Shown here one piece after another: positions 31,301-45,006 of a stretch of DNA of 64,000 nt. The translations under genes and the position numbers were made by a program. Position 1 is the first letter of the stretch, and each line of letters opens with the position of its first letter. The notes beneath the pieces were generated by a model. That model saw only the letters and a program-made list of their open reading frames with translations, searched no databases and was not told the origin of the DNA. The stretch is taken from NCBI GenBank assembly GCA_905250125.1, contig CAJNOL010000970.1, forward strand, positions 26,208 to 90,207, written 5' to 3'. Origin of the DNA: Rotaria sordida (Eukaryota; Rotifera; Eurotatoria; Philodinida; Philodinidae).

Positions 31301-32347
31301 CTTTCATTCAATCTCTTGAGCTTCTCATACACATTAACTAATCACAAGAGTAGATGTATATCAATAGCGCTAATAGTTTTCTCTTTTATTTTTATGTTTA
31401 TTCATTTAAAGGCTATAAAACAACATGTAACACGTATTCAAAATATGCTTAAAGGTATTGTTGATCTAGTGAAATTTATTGATTATTGTTTTCAATGGGA
31501 AAATCCATGGTTGAGTTTTTCGGTTTTTATGGTAAGTAAAATAATCATGAAAAATATTATTTTGTAATGATTTAAATTTTAGGTAACTCTTATTATGGTT
31601 TGGAATTTTGAATTATATATGTTACCTTGTGCACTTTTATTATCATTAATAAAAAATGCAATTACAGAATATCGTCGAGGTCGGTTTACAAAACCTTATG
31701 CTAGTTTAGGTGATGAAACAATAGCAGTTATTGTACCACCAGCACCTATAGATGAAGAAATTATAGATAGTGATGTTAATACAAAAGTAAATTAGTAGAG
31801 AAAAATATGTTTTTAAATAAATTTATTTTATTTTTAAGGAACAGAAAAAATCATTTCTTGGTGTTATACAGAGTATTCAAGAAACAATTGTTGAAATACA
31901 AGGTTATATAGATATGGCTGCTTCAACATTAGAACGAATTAAAAAGTAATAGAAAAATTTTTTTGTTATATTTATTTATAAAATATTTTCTTGTATTTTT
32001 TTTATTTTAGTTTATTTAATTTTACTGTTCCTTGGTTATCTATTCTATTTATTATTGTACTTATACTTGGCGGAATACTATTCTATTATGTTCCACTTCG
32101 ATATTTAATACTTGCATTTGTTATTAATAAATTTACAAAACGATTTCGTAAACCTAAAGGTTATATTGATAATAATGAAGCAGCTGATTTTATGTCACGA
32201 TTACCTTCTGATGTTGAACTAGTTAGTAAATCTTTTATTTTCTTTTTAGAATATGAGAAATATATTTTTCTTGTCTTTATTATTTAGATGCGATATCGCG
32301 AACTTAAAGTTCTTACTCCATTATCACCAAAAAAAAAGAATAAATGA
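25352..32347 (+). CDS. MCTP: multiple C2 and transmembrane domain protein (MCTP)
   Basis: Fourteen exons (25352-25744, 27007-27750, 27811-28014, 29988-30115, 30179-30386, 30451-30514, 30582-30826, 30886-30987, 31048-31122, 31412-31531, 31583-31786, 31839-31945, 32011-32221, 32288-32347) give 954 residues, close to animal MCTPs. Order: a basic, Ser/Asn-rich N-terminus; C2-1 with DINGSSDPYVKV and DYDRIGRDE; C2-2; C2-3 with DINGKSDPFCVV and YDEDINLNSE; then the MCTP C-terminal domain with two transmembrane hairpins (WNFELYMLPCALLL and FTVPWLSILFIIV...YYVPLRYLIL) and the tail SRLPSDVEL..YRELK. MCTPs are ER/synaptic-vesicle Ca2+ sensors implicated in transmitter release and homeostatic plasticity. 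C2-1 and C2-3 keep the acidic Ca2+ loops; C2-2 has CSPY instead of SDPY and probably does not bind Ca2+. The gene is a single-copy-type animal MCTP; no disruption seen. Confidence 0.93.
28361..29160. repeat. long palindrome in MCTP intron 3
   Basis: Arms of about 350 bases: the left begins TTTTGTGTATCGGCGCTAGA and passes through ATGTATAATAATGCAATGTAG. The right carries CTACATTGCATTATTATACAT and ends GACGCCGGCAATAGACACAAAA. The centre is TTAATCAAGTTTT...AAAACTTGATTAA. Pairing is close to continuous with roughly 5-10% mismatches. It occupies about 40% of a 1.97 kb intron in a gene whose other introns are mostly under 100 bases. Confidence 0.8.
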
Positions 32348-33038
32348 TTAACTGCAAATAACAAATAAAAGAAAATATACATTCCATTCAATAATGGTTG
32401 TACAAAAAATTGTTTGTTATAAGACAGTATGATAGATATCAAAATGAGATATAATATTGATTTTTATTTTTTTTGTTGTTGTGTACATTGAATAACAGTC
32501 ATGGACAACAGTAACTGCCATCTTTTCACATGAAGTATTACTTTTTCTTTATGACATTGAGCTAATATTTAGGATGTATGCACTCAACAATAATCTTTGA
32601 TTACAGGTACCAACTCGCCCTCCATGGGTTCACATATACTGAAGTTATGAATTACATATCTTCTGTCACTTGCAAAAAACATATTCAATGAAAATATGCA
32701 TTCAAAAAGTTTTTGTTTGTTACTTTTCTATTCCACAAACTACTAATGTTTTTTTTTGTTCGAGCACTAAAAGAGTAGTTTCATATGTCTAGTTTATTAT
32801 CAAAGCCTGTAATACATAGTTATGGTTTTAGTAATTAGCACCAATATCTCAGTTATTTTAAAGTGATTTCAAATAAAATTCAGATTGGAGATAATCACGA
32901 CATTATGCTTTCAAATGAGGAGTTCCACGGAAATATTTTATTAAAATGATTGAGATAAGATGATTACAAGAAAAAGATGATATCTGAGTCATAACCCCGG
33001 TACACTCAATAGCATAAAAAATAGTGGCACTTCATAGA
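32348..33038. other. intergenic after MCTP
   Basis: AT-rich spacer. AATAAAAG at about 32362 could be a polyadenylation signal for MCTP. The words CATGGACAACAGTAACT (about 32500) and TATTGTTGTCCATG (about 33265) are inverted copies that bracket the LTR at 33039-33250, possibly the ends of an older element into which the LTR inserted; support is weak. Confidence 0.4.
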
Positions 33039-33250
33039 TGTTACAGTACATTTCTATAACATATACTTCGATTCTATCTATTCTCTTTTCTTTGTCTTTG
33101 ATTAACCTTTATATTCTTTTCTATTTTGTCCTTGTTTTTTTTTCATGTGCGTATATAAATGTTTGTTTTCTCAGAGAGTAAATAGAAAGAGAAAAAAATA
33201 CATATATCTTTAACTGTGTTCATTGCTCTTCGTGAGCGTGAACCCTAACA
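33039..33250 (-). mobile_element. solo LTR, same family as 23.2/24.7 kb
   Basis: On the minus strand this begins TGTTAGGGTTCACGCTCACG, continues with AAGAGCAATGAACACAG and AACAAGGACAAAATAGAAAA, and ends CTGTAACA. Block order and words match the two direct repeats at 23185-23451 and 24704-24982. Flanks read ATAGA (33034-33038) and ATAGG (33251-33255), a plausible five-base target duplication with one mismatch. No internal element adjoins it, so it is a solo LTR. Confidence 0.7.
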
Positions 33251-35637
33251 ATAGGAGACAGCTATTGTTGTCCATGATTGTACTTTCGCTAAAACCAATC
33301 TTCTTTGATGTATTCACTATTACATATAATTTTTTTGCACAGTAAACATATATTTAGCTATTGAATTATTTGATTTTTTTTTCTTGATGTTGTCAATTGT
33401 TGATAATTTTTGGAAACTTAAAATCATCATTCTATTGACAAGATGAATGCGAATTTCATAGGAGGATAGAAGTAATCAAGTTTTTACTCGAATAAATATT
33501 TCGACTATTTAATAATTATGCTTATCTATGAATAATCAATTGATTATAAGATTTAAGATGGAATTGGTGTAGTTTGACAAAGTTTTTAGATCGACTAGTT
33601 CGATTCGGTTTCGACAAAAAAAAAACCATGAACTAATCCTATTTCTATTCAAGATATTTGTTTAAAGTAGTTGTCGAATCATCTTTGACTTAAAAAGAAA
33701 AACTCATCACCATCTCGATTATAGCAGTACTCTATACAACTATTAAATTTTATTACATGTAGTCAACTAAAAAAATACACTGAATATATGACGTCGATGG
33801 TAGTGTCAAGTTCTATAGATTTATCATATATATTTGTATCAAGAATAGCTTATCAATGGAATGAGAAGGCAAACATCATCGTATAGTATTTGTGACATTC
33901 AAAATCATTAATGCAATATTCAACCATATATTCGTAAATATTTTTGAATATTTTATTTATTTTGCTATGCCCTAAGTAGAAATCAAAGCAACGGAATTAT
34001 AAACTAAACCTATATCCGTGAACAGTCACCATGTGGTTACGTTGTTCCATATGTAATCACAAGGTATTGTGTGCAAACCTCAGTATCATTAGGCATGGAA
34101 TGACCCTGGACAAGTCACTAACAGCTATTTGTCTCGGATAGCATGCTGATTACATTGTGACATAGACTTGCTCTTATGGTTGGCTACTGTGTACGGAGAA
34201 CTCAAGCAATTGAGCACAAAAACTCTATGTCAGGCCGGTCTTCTGTCTAGAGCTATTAGCTCATCATAGTTGTCGGAAAGATATCGGACTATTGAATCTA
34301 CTCGCTAGGCAGCCCCCATACCGCAAGATAACTGAAAGCCAAAGGTATTCTTCTTATATTAGTGAACATAGGAGTATATTTATTTTATTGCATTCTCTCG
34401 AAAGAACTATTGGTGACAACAACAACAATATTTTATCTTTTCTTGAAGTTTCACATATCAGAAATACGAATGATAGCAGAAACTCGCCCTGAATATATAT
34501 GACTTTTTGATAAGAGGCCAAATTTTCATAGACTTTTGAAAGAAATGTCGACCCTAATGCAGTTTTTTTCGTAGTCTTTGCTATTGTGAGAAGATTGCCT
34601 TTTTATTTCTATCACCATTGAATTATAAACATAGTTTAAGCACGACAGATGATGCTAATTTACGTCATCTGTTACTTAAAGGGTTAAATAAAAATATAGG
34701 CTTTTGTGTGACCAAGTTTTTTATAGTTGATTTTGTGTTGAGAAAAGCGATGTTTATTGTGGTGAAGTGACATTGTTTTTACTTATTTTAATCCCATATG
34801 TATTAAAATGATCATAAAAAAAATGAATAGAAGCAAATTTCAAAATTCTGTTCGGACAAAAACTGCACACAGATATTGGTTTTCAATTTAAAACCACTCC
34901 GAGCTCTTCTTGGACGAAACTATAAGCATACTTCTGAAGATCATAAATGAATTATAAATAAGCTGGAACTTCGCTCTAGTTTAACATATCAGGCCGAAAC
35001 TTTTACCAGAAACATTTTTCATTAGGAACACTTATTTCTAAAAATTTCAGCCCATATGAACCTTTCTAAGTGGTAAATATATTTGTGAGGATGCCCTTAA
35101 GACGTTGATAGTTTATTATTGCTGTTCTCATTATTCTATAGGTTTGTATCTGTAACCAATAGTTACAGTGATGAATAATCACTTATAGAGATGAATTAAA
35201 ATTGTCGTCGAAAAAACAACTACTATACAATTAAAAGTCTATCATAATAGTTACAGCTGCTTCACCTTCACCTAATGTAGTACAACAAAAGTTCATACAA
35301 ATTTGAATGATCGATTGATTCATAATCATCGTGCAGATAAAGAAAAAATTGAAATAAAAGTAAAGACATTCTGAATCGAGAACAATCCAACGATAAATCA
35401 ATAATTCAAGAAGAAATTGTTTTTTCTTTTCGTTTGCTAAAGATTACATCAATTTTTCTTGTATTCTTGTAGTTTTCACTGATAATTTACTGTCTATCTT
35501 ATAACGGTTCGTCTACCTTCGTTCTTCTCGTGTTAGATCTGCAATAATTTCAAAGTTTTATTTTCTACTACTACATAAACATCAATTTTATTGACAATCA
35601 TTCACTTGAATTTTATTAATAGAAAAATAAAACACAT
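33251..35637. other. intergenic between solo LTR and XPNPEP3
   Basis: About 2.4 kb with no recognisable coding exon. Fragments of a dispersed repeat occur near 34195-34275: AACTCTATGTCAGGC and TAGAGCTATTAGCTCATCATAG resemble, in reverse complement, words within an MCTP intron at about 31255-31300. Small palindromes are present (for example GACAGATGATG / CATCTGT near 34645-34672). Otherwise I see nothing. Confidence 0.35.
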
Positions 35638-38465
35638 TCACTGCATATCGGATTTATCTCTATCGTCAAGTATTTGATATAAATCATCAATTTCTTTCGG
35701 ACACATATTCGACAAAACTTCACAACCTTGTTCCGTTAATAAAACGTCATCTTCTAATCGTGCTGCAAAACCACGATATATTGATGGAACATCTTTACAA
35801 CTCCAAGGAATATAGAGACCTAAATAAATGATAAAAGAAAATATATCGTATTGGTCACAAAATATAAGATCAACGTATTTTTCATTTTTTTTACTATGAT
35901 ATCAAGCATTTGACTCAAATGCAAATAGTGCTTTGCATAACCAATGAGGTTCTCTACCAAATGCATTTCATATCAAAATTTCATAGATGAACTTTGAGAG
36001 AAAGATTTCTGAAAAATCAAGCACGTTAATTTTCAGATGCCTGAACACTCGGTGAAAATTAGTTTCTAAAAGTATCATCTTAAAGAGCACAAAAGCTTGA
36101 ATAAAACCTATTAGTGCAATCTCTGTGGAGTTAAAATGTGAAGTACGCTATAGTTGCTCTTGCTAATCACAGGGAGATTGCTTTTGTCTATCTATTTTCG
36201 AACGCATGTCTTCATCATCTTTTTACTTAATCCTCCAGGAACCCAATAAGATAGTAGTTCATATAGTATAATGAGACGTAATTCATATACGGTCTTTGAT
36301 CGAATATCAACAACGTCTTGCACCGTGTCTATGACAATCTCTGACTAGTGTCTGCCACCGCCTATGGAGAGGGAGGAGACATGAGTTCAAATTACTACCC
36401 TATACACTTCAACACTCCTTTCAGATCGTATTTTATAAAATGAATAGTCACCGCATTTCCCATTAATGTCCCATAAAAAGTTATTAACATCACACAAAAT
36501 AAAAAAAATGCGTTGTTTTTAGCAATGCTATGATAAATTTTACTTTGTGATGCTTATAAGTTTTTAAGGAAAGAATCATAGGAAATGCGATGATCACTCA
36601 TTTTAGTATTTTATCCGATGTCGAGACTGAAACGCATCGCTACTTCGAAGATCTGACTGATTCTTTTGGAGTTTGTAGCTATTGTACCACATACTATGTG
36701 TTTATACTCCCAAAAGATAGATTTTCGTTCTTCCGAAGTTTTAAAATAGTCCTCTGAAACCGAAAATCTGGATAAAATACTAACTTATTTTATTCAGAAT
36801 TTTGTACTCTTTAAGATAATACTCTTAAAAACTAATTTTCATTGAGTCTTCTCAGGCTTGAAAGCTATCGTATTTAGTTTCTCAGAAACTTTCTTCTTAT
36901 AGTTCATTTATGAAACTTCAGTATACTATGCATTTGAATTTTAAATACTTAATATCGTAGGAAAATTAATCAAAAATATATTGGTCTAATATTTTTCACC
37001 AGTACAGAACATTTAAATACAAAAAAAAAAAAGATTATCTTGATTACCTACCAGGTTCAATGGTTATTATATTACCAGATCGAAGTTGTTGATCAGCTGT
37101 GCATAAATCACAATCGTGTACATCAAGACCTAAATATTAAAAATAAAAAGATTAAAGTTAACTTAATAAAAAATTCGATATGTACCAAGATGATGACTAA
37201 CACCTGTTGGACATAAGATATGCATAACATTTTTAGCATAGTGTTTATCGATTGTTTGTGAAAGAATATTTTCTTCACATAAATATTTTATCATATATTG
37301 ATCAGCTAAAGTATTTAGTTTTTCTCTTGAAATTATTTTATCAGTAGAATTTAAATATCGAATTAAATCTTTTTGTACAGTTAATAATATGTCATAAAGT
37401 TGTTGTTGTGGAGATGAAAATCGACCTTGGACAAAAAAATTCTTAAATCATTCATTGAAATTTTTATTACCATTTATAGGCCATAGACGTGTCATATCAC
37501 TAGAATATTGTTTAAATAAACAACCTCCATCTAACATAATTAAATCATCTTTATTTATTGATTGATTATTCTTTTGATAATGAATAACATTTCCTCTAGA
37601 TAAATAATTGATATAAAATAAAAATAATATTTAAAATTTACCGTCCATTAGCAGCAACAACTGGATGAAATGCCATTGAAATATCGCCAAGTTTTTCACA
37701 TTCATATTGAAATTGAGCTTTAACTAAATGTTCATTTTCAATATCTTTTTTACAATTTTTTATTGTTCTTATTAATGCTATTGATGTTAATTGACATACT
37801 CGACGTATAAGAGTTTGTTCAGCAAATGATTTTATTGATCGTAATGAATGAAGAAATTTAGTTAATTGATTACAAACAATTGATGATGAAAATCTTTTTA
37901 AAAGAGGTATTAAATTCTTTTTATGTATACTTTCATCATTAATAAATTGTGAATTATAAAATAAAATCGAGGATAATGGAAGTTCTAATGTTATTAATTG
38001 ATCAATTGGATAAACTCTATCAATTCCAAATATATCAGAGATTTGTTCTCCATCAGTTATTATTGGTCCAAACCATCGTTCATATTCATCAGTTGAATGC
38101 ATTGTACATCGAGATAAAAAAAGATTAGTAGAAAATGTTTGATCATTACCATTAATTAATAATACAGCATCGGGTTGCATACAACCAGTTAAATAATAAA
38201 AATCTGATTGTTGTTTAAATGGAAAATACGCAACATCAGGACCCATATATAAACGTGATGATGATGGAAGACAAATTGTAAAATTTTTTGATGATTGTTT
38301 TTGTTCAGTTTTTATATAATTTCGAATAAGATTAACAAGTGAATGACGTCGTTGACGAAATTCATTTAAAGATATTCCTGTCGAAGATATATCATAATGA
38401 TCAATATAAAAGTGATGTTGACGAATGATTGATTTCATAATGGATTTGTTCCGAATGGCAAACAT
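35638..38465 (-). CDS. XPNPEP3: Xaa-Pro aminopeptidase 3, mitochondrial type
   Basis: Minus-strand exons 38465-37642, 37595-37471, 37425-37186, 37129-37052 and 35819-35638 give 482 residues (human about 507), all phases matching. An N-terminal aminopeptidase-P domain (SRLYMGPDVAYFPFKQQSDFYYLTG) is followed by the pita-bread metallopeptidase domain. All five metal ligands are visible: Asp in MLDGGC, Asp in SSDMTRLWP, His in HHLGLDVHD, Glu in TIEPGLYIP and Glu in ARLEDDV. The enzyme removes an N-terminal residue before proline; animal XPNPEP3 works in mitochondria, trimming imported proteins. The basic N-terminus (MFAIRNKSIMKSIIRQHHF) suits a mitochondrial presequence. Intron 4 is 1.2 kb and filled by a foldback-type repeat; the others are under 60 bases. 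Nothing appears missing for activity. Confidence 0.94.
35868..36990. repeat. degenerate foldback in XPNPEP3 intron 4
   Basis: The left end reads ATCAACGTATTTTTCATT then ATGATATCAAGCATTTGACTC. The right end mirrors it less perfectly (TTTAAATACTTAATATCGTAGG...). Words such as TGTGATGCTTATAA and GAGCACAAAAGC recur in the better preserved copy at 42030-42570, so both belong to one family. The centre (about 36100-36480) is unlike the other copy and may be a secondary insertion. Confidence 0.6.
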
Positions 38466-38856
38466 GTGTTTGTTGTTTTTTGTTTTTTTTTTATAAATAG
38501 TTTTTTGATTTTTCTACATCAAGAAAAGAAAAATAAACATAACAATAATCTGTAAATTAAATGATCAGTTCTATTTCAATGAATAAATTTTATAAAAACA
38601 GACATGCACAAGACTAATCTATCCTGTAGAGTAGGATAAGGATTAGAAAATTTCTCTTACGAGGAAACGATTCCAACTGTAATTCACCGTTTGAAACCAT
38701 ATTGGACCCAGAAGAAAGTTTCTATAAGACTAGAAAGAGATTAAAATGACTCGTCCCTAAGGGCCAAGTTATTACCGTTTTACTGCAATTTCAACCCATC
38801 TTTTAGGATGTACTGAAAAATTAAGTAATAGAATTTCGAATAAAAATTCAGCTTAT
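38466..38856. other. intergenic upstream of XPNPEP3
   Basis: Presumed promoter/5' UTR of the minus-strand aminopeptidase, AT-rich. No distinct motif was recognised. Confidence 0.35.
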
Positions 38857-39217
38857 AGTTTTGAAATAGATTTTGTATTCTTCCTGTATTTTTTACGTAA
38901 AATTTCTTTATTCACATGTCTCGGCAATCATCGGACTACCTTCTTCAGTTTAGAAATTGCAATAAGCACAACTATGCATAGTTCTTTTTCTTTGCTTTCT
39001 AATACTTGTACAGAAAAAGAAGATGACAAATAGTTGTCATTCCTTGTCAGTTTACCATCTTGTTTCCATACCAGTATTAGAAAAAAAAAGAATTATGTAT
39101 AGTTGTGTTTGTTGTAATTTCTACACTGAAGAAGGTAGTTCGATGATTACCGAAATGTCTGAATAAAGCAGTTTTTCGTAAACAATACAGGAAGAATACA
39201 AAGTCTATTTCAAAGGT
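38857..39217. repeat. foldback element 38.9-39.2 kb
   Basis: The left end TTTTGAAATAGATTTTGTATTC and the right end GAATACAAAGTCTATTTCAAA are complementary. The inner arms also pair (CTACCTTCTTCAGT / ACTGAAGAAGGTAG; AATTTCTT / GAATTAT region). Arms about 150 bases, total about 360. Non-coding. Confidence 0.75.
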
Positions 39218-40519
39218 TACAGTCACTTTCCTGAAAAACGTTGCTGATTCAGCCTATAGATAGATCTAATAACGTTTAGAATATTCCGTAATTTTCAGCT
39301 GAAAAGAATGTTCATTTGTCAGGATATTGAATTTCCAACACATACTCGCTTATCACAAAAATCGTGTTTATTTGGAAATTCAATCTTTTTTTCGGCTGAA
39401 ACTTTCAGAATATTCTCCGATTCATTCGATCAATCTATGAGCAAAATCGCAGGTCAAAATTCTGTTATTTGGTTTTCCAGTAGATACCTAAAAATGGATC
39501 GAAAATTCAGCAAAACGGTCAAAACTGTGTTCATGGGCAAGGACCTCTTTAAGCTTTTTCTAATCTTACTGAAACTTTCTTGTGAGCTCAAACAATGAGT
39601 TACTGTTCGAATGATTTCTTCATAAATGATAAACCATTTTTGAGTTTGAACTCAGTGCATAAAGTAGATTTCAATGAGATATGAAGAATCTCAAAAGGAT
39701 ATATGTTCTTAGCTGTTCTTTCCAGAATTATTGTCATTTTACTAGAGATTTAGTCTACAAACATAGAATGTTCTGAAATTTTCAGCTCAAAAGAATGTTT
39801 CTTTCACAAGATATTGAATTTTCGAAAAAGAAAACATGCGATTCTTTTATCCTACATCATGTACGAGTAGTTTTTTTTTTTATAAATTTAATATCTCTTG
39901 AATGAAACATTATTTTGACCTGAAAATTTCAAGATATTCTGTTTTCCGTAAAATGACTATAACTCTAATGGAAACAGCAAAGGGTGCTCGTTCTTTTAGG
40001 TTTTTTCATATCACACTGAAGTCTATCTTACGCTTAGAGTGCGAATTCAAAAATGTTTTACCGCTTGAAACAGCTCTCCAGTCAGTCAAGGTTCAGGATA
40101 CGAAAAAAACTTATTCTACATGTCTGTAGTATAAAATATATTTTGATTACTTCAAGGAATATTCTTTTCTTATATTTTACTCTACTGATAGAGACAAGCA
40201 TTCATTGTACATGTATCAGTTGTTTAGATATATTTTATGTTAGAATTTCAGCTTTTCCTATCGTATTATTAGTAAGGTTAAAACTGAATACAACAATTTT
40301 AATTACTTTTCGAAATATTTTTCATGTCTTATTAATAATTTTACAAGAAAACGTGTTCGACTGGCACTCTTTATTTGAGTTCGTATTTTACCTCCGGTTA
40401 GATCTTTCTTCTCGAGTTATGATCATTTTACTGAATTTTTAGCCTATTGTAGAATAGTTGATTCGAAGGAAAAGCATCTATTCGAGTTGAACCTTTTAGA
40501 ATGTTATAAGTATCATGAG
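39218..40519. other. intergenic with degenerate repeat words
   Basis: No gene. The phrase AGAATATTC..AATTTTCAGCT(G/C)AAAAGAATGTT followed by GATATTGAATTT occurs near 39280-39330 and again near 39765-39815, with an inverted relative at 39370-39415 and a looser match at 28280-28355. It looks like fragments of one dispersed repeat. Short open frames here are not supported by any domain. Confidence 0.35.
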
Positions 40520-40521
40520 TA

Positions 40522-40879
40522 GACTTCTGCAAAATGGTCACGGTCACGGTTACGGCGTCTCGTGACCGTGACCGTGACTAGTTTTCGAAAAATTGGCGTG
40601 ACTGGGATCGTGACCGTGACTTAACAGTGAAAAATTTTGATACTAAAAGTCTGATTTTTGTAGAAAAAAATCAAGATTTTAATTGATTTATGGATTTTCT
40701 TTGTTTTGTTACAGGGAAAATCTACGAAATCAATTTAAATCTTGATTTTGTAGCACAAAAATCCAGCTAGTAATCCAAAATTTCCGTGGCTGTGACGTGA
40801 CCGTGACTAGTTTCGAAAAATTTCCGTGACTATGAACGTGACCGTGACGTGACTGAAAAATCGTGGTCACGCAGAAGTC
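40522..40879. mobile_element. TA-flanked MITE built from GTGACC units
   Basis: Terminal inverted repeats GACTTCTGC...GGTCACGG on the left and ...GTGGTCACGCAGAAGTC on the right, flanked on both sides by TA (40520-40521 and 40880-40881), the insertion mark of Tc1/mariner-type elements. Inside, CCGTGACCGTGAC-type repeats occur in four clusters near both ends, and the centre is a second palindrome (AAATCAAGATTTTAATTGATT / AATCAATTTAAATCTTGATTT). No coding capacity. Confidence 0.75.
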
Positions 40880-40881
40880 TA

Positions 40882-42029
40882 ATCATGAGATCTGTTACTG
40901 AGCAAAAAATTAGACGAAAAGTCTTTATTACGAATTTTTTCTTAATGTCTTGCAATATGTTGAAAATTCACAAAATCGATCATAGATCGAGAAGAAAAGG
41001 TGTAAAAGAACGAATCTTTTAAGAATTTTCATCTAAACTATGAATCCTACTTATGAACGAAATATGTATTCAAATAGAAGATTCTCTCATTAAGTAAAAG
41101 ATATTTCTTCGAGAACGAATTACAAATTAAATTTATTTAAAGAGAAATAAAAATAAATTGATTTTAATCGATCAATTTCCGATAATTATTCAAAGTATTT
41201 AATATATTAAGCATATAGATGACTTAATCTCATTTAGAATATTTAAAACAATCATTAAGTTAAATTCATTAAATTTTACAAAAACAATGAAAAAAAAAAA
41301 CTGTTTGAATTTTATTAGAAGAAAATAGCAGCAGCTACTAATCAATTTATTAAATCATTTAGAGAGCTATTTTATTTTTCATAAAATCCAATTGTATCGT
41401 AATAACACAAGAGAAAAAGAAGTCGAACAATTTTTATTTATTCATCATGACATAGACAACTAAGAAAAAAATTCAAGAACGATATGCAGAAAAGTAAAAT
41501 ATATCCAAAGTCAACGATTGATCGAATTAACACATTTTATTTTCTATATACAAATTGATTTCAAAAATAATTGAAAAAAATGCTACTTGTATATATATAA
41601 TAGTAACATATGACAAGCTGAAATTCTAATACAGAAACTATGGATACCTCTAGTGTATGTATTATGAATATCAGTTTTTCACAGTAGGAAAAGAATATTA
41701 CTTGTGAGTATGAAGATTTATTTTACACGCTTTAGTCTACACATCCAATGATGGCTTCATGACTTGAATGTGTATTTTCTGTGAATTCTCATATCAAAAA
41801 CTAACTCATAGGAAGTTAAAGAAGAAATCTATTTATATTATTGTATTACTTCTGTGAAAATGATTGTGATTAACTCTACTTAAACAAATATCAAGATGAA
41901 TCTGTCAAATTTAATTATAAAACTTTGTACTTTGATTCAACGTAGGATCTTTTACAAAATTTGTTTACAATGAACGAGGGAGTTGAACATATTGGCTTTA
42001 TATTAATTATATACAGTACTAATCAACAA
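40882..42029. other. intergenic, AT-rich
   Basis: No gene or clear repeat recognised. Composition is very AT-rich with short A and T tracts. Confidence 0.35.
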
Positions 42030-42570
42030 CTTAAGACCAACGTATTTATTTTTTCTATGATATCAAGCATTTAATTCAAACCTAAATAGTAGTTTAAATA
42101 ACCTATGAAGTTCTTTATAGAATGTATTCCATACCGAAATTTCATAGATGAACTATGAGAAGATAGTATCTGAAAAAAAATCGAACACAATCGTTTGGAG
42201 GTTCCAGAAAGCTGTATGAAAATTTTTGTTTTAAGCGTATCATCTTAGAGAGCATATTCCCTAGGATCTTGTTTTTTGTGATGCTTATAACGTTTTATAG
42301 GGAGGTCAGAGGAAATGCAATGATTTCTCATCTTATCCAAGATTTAGTGCTGTTTAAGATGAGACTCTTAAAAACTAGTTTGGGATCTGAAAACAACCGT
42401 GTTGAATTTCTGAGAAATCTTCATCTCATAGTTCACGTATGAATTTTCAATATGCAATTCATGTGACAAAGAACATCATAGGTTATTCAAATCACCATTA
42501 CGATTTGAGTTAAATACTTGGTATCGTAGAAAAACAATCAAAAATACGTTAGTTTTCATATTTTTTTACT
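42030..42570. repeat. foldback element 42.0-42.6 kb
   Basis: The left arm starts CCAACGTATTTATTTTTTC, then ATGATATCAAGCATTTAATTC and ATAACCTATGAAGTTC. The right arm carries the complement, ending with CGTAGAAAAACAATC and AAAATACGTTAG. Arms about 230 bases, perhaps 75-80% paired by eye. It is the better preserved relative of the element in XPNPEP3 intron 4. Confidence 0.7.
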
Positions 42571-43387
42571 TTTACTGTACTATGATTACTTGAAAAAAAT
42601 ATTTATGTAGCATGAAAAAGCACAATCAAATCATCATGACTGGGAAGGAGAAGGGGTAGATCGAGCATTTTTTCGGAATAGGTAAGTAAAAAAAAATGTT
42701 GGAACATTTCTTTTGATACACATTCAAACGCTTGAACTTTATATACCGTTCTGATTAAAACATATGCTTTTTTAAAGCTATAATCAGTATTCCGATTGAT
42801 AAAAATTGTTATATTTAACAAAAAAAAAACAACTATCTGAAAATAGTCTATTATTTCAAAGCAAATAAAATGAAATTTTTTTGTTTTTTCAAAAGTAAAT
42901 TTCTAATGATCTATTAATTTATATATCTACATTGAAAAGTTTTCTCTATTAAAAAAGAAAGGCATAGCAGAAAAACTTTTGTATTCATAATGAGTGTTTT
43001 GAAGTATTCAAATACATCATTATATTGAATAGGAATAGATTACAAACAAAGTTTGTCGATGTAATCATGGATAATCGTTTAAAAATAATTGTTATTTTAA
43101 AATACTTTAAAACTATAATAATCTTTTCTCATGTAATAAAACAAGAACTAATATTTATTTCGAGAATCTTTTTTGTATTCTCTTTTCAAATATTTTATTT
43201 ATTACAAAAATAAATATATTTCTTTTTTGTTCGTTTGTAAAATTTGTTTAAGATTAAAAAAGCAAAAAGACAAAAATTCTATAAGACTAGAATCAACAGG
43301 AGAATATATTTTTCATTTCCTAGAATAAAAAAAAAAACAATACATATAAAATAGTTTCTATAATTAATCAATATAAAATTATTTACC
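42571..43387. other. intergenic, 3' side of Hsp70 pseudogene
   Basis: AT-rich, no gene recognised. Two short open frames (42603-42821 minus, 43025-43213 plus) have no domain or splice support. Confidence 0.35.

Positions 43388-45006
<1,619 letters not shown>

Noticed and set aside
34292-34492. Short plus-strand frame in the intergenic region before XPNPEP3
   Set aside because: No recognisable domain and no neighbouring exon in phase; lies among repeat fragments.
42603-43213. Two short open frames near the Hsp70 pseudogene
   Set aside because: AT-rich chance frames without domains or splice context.
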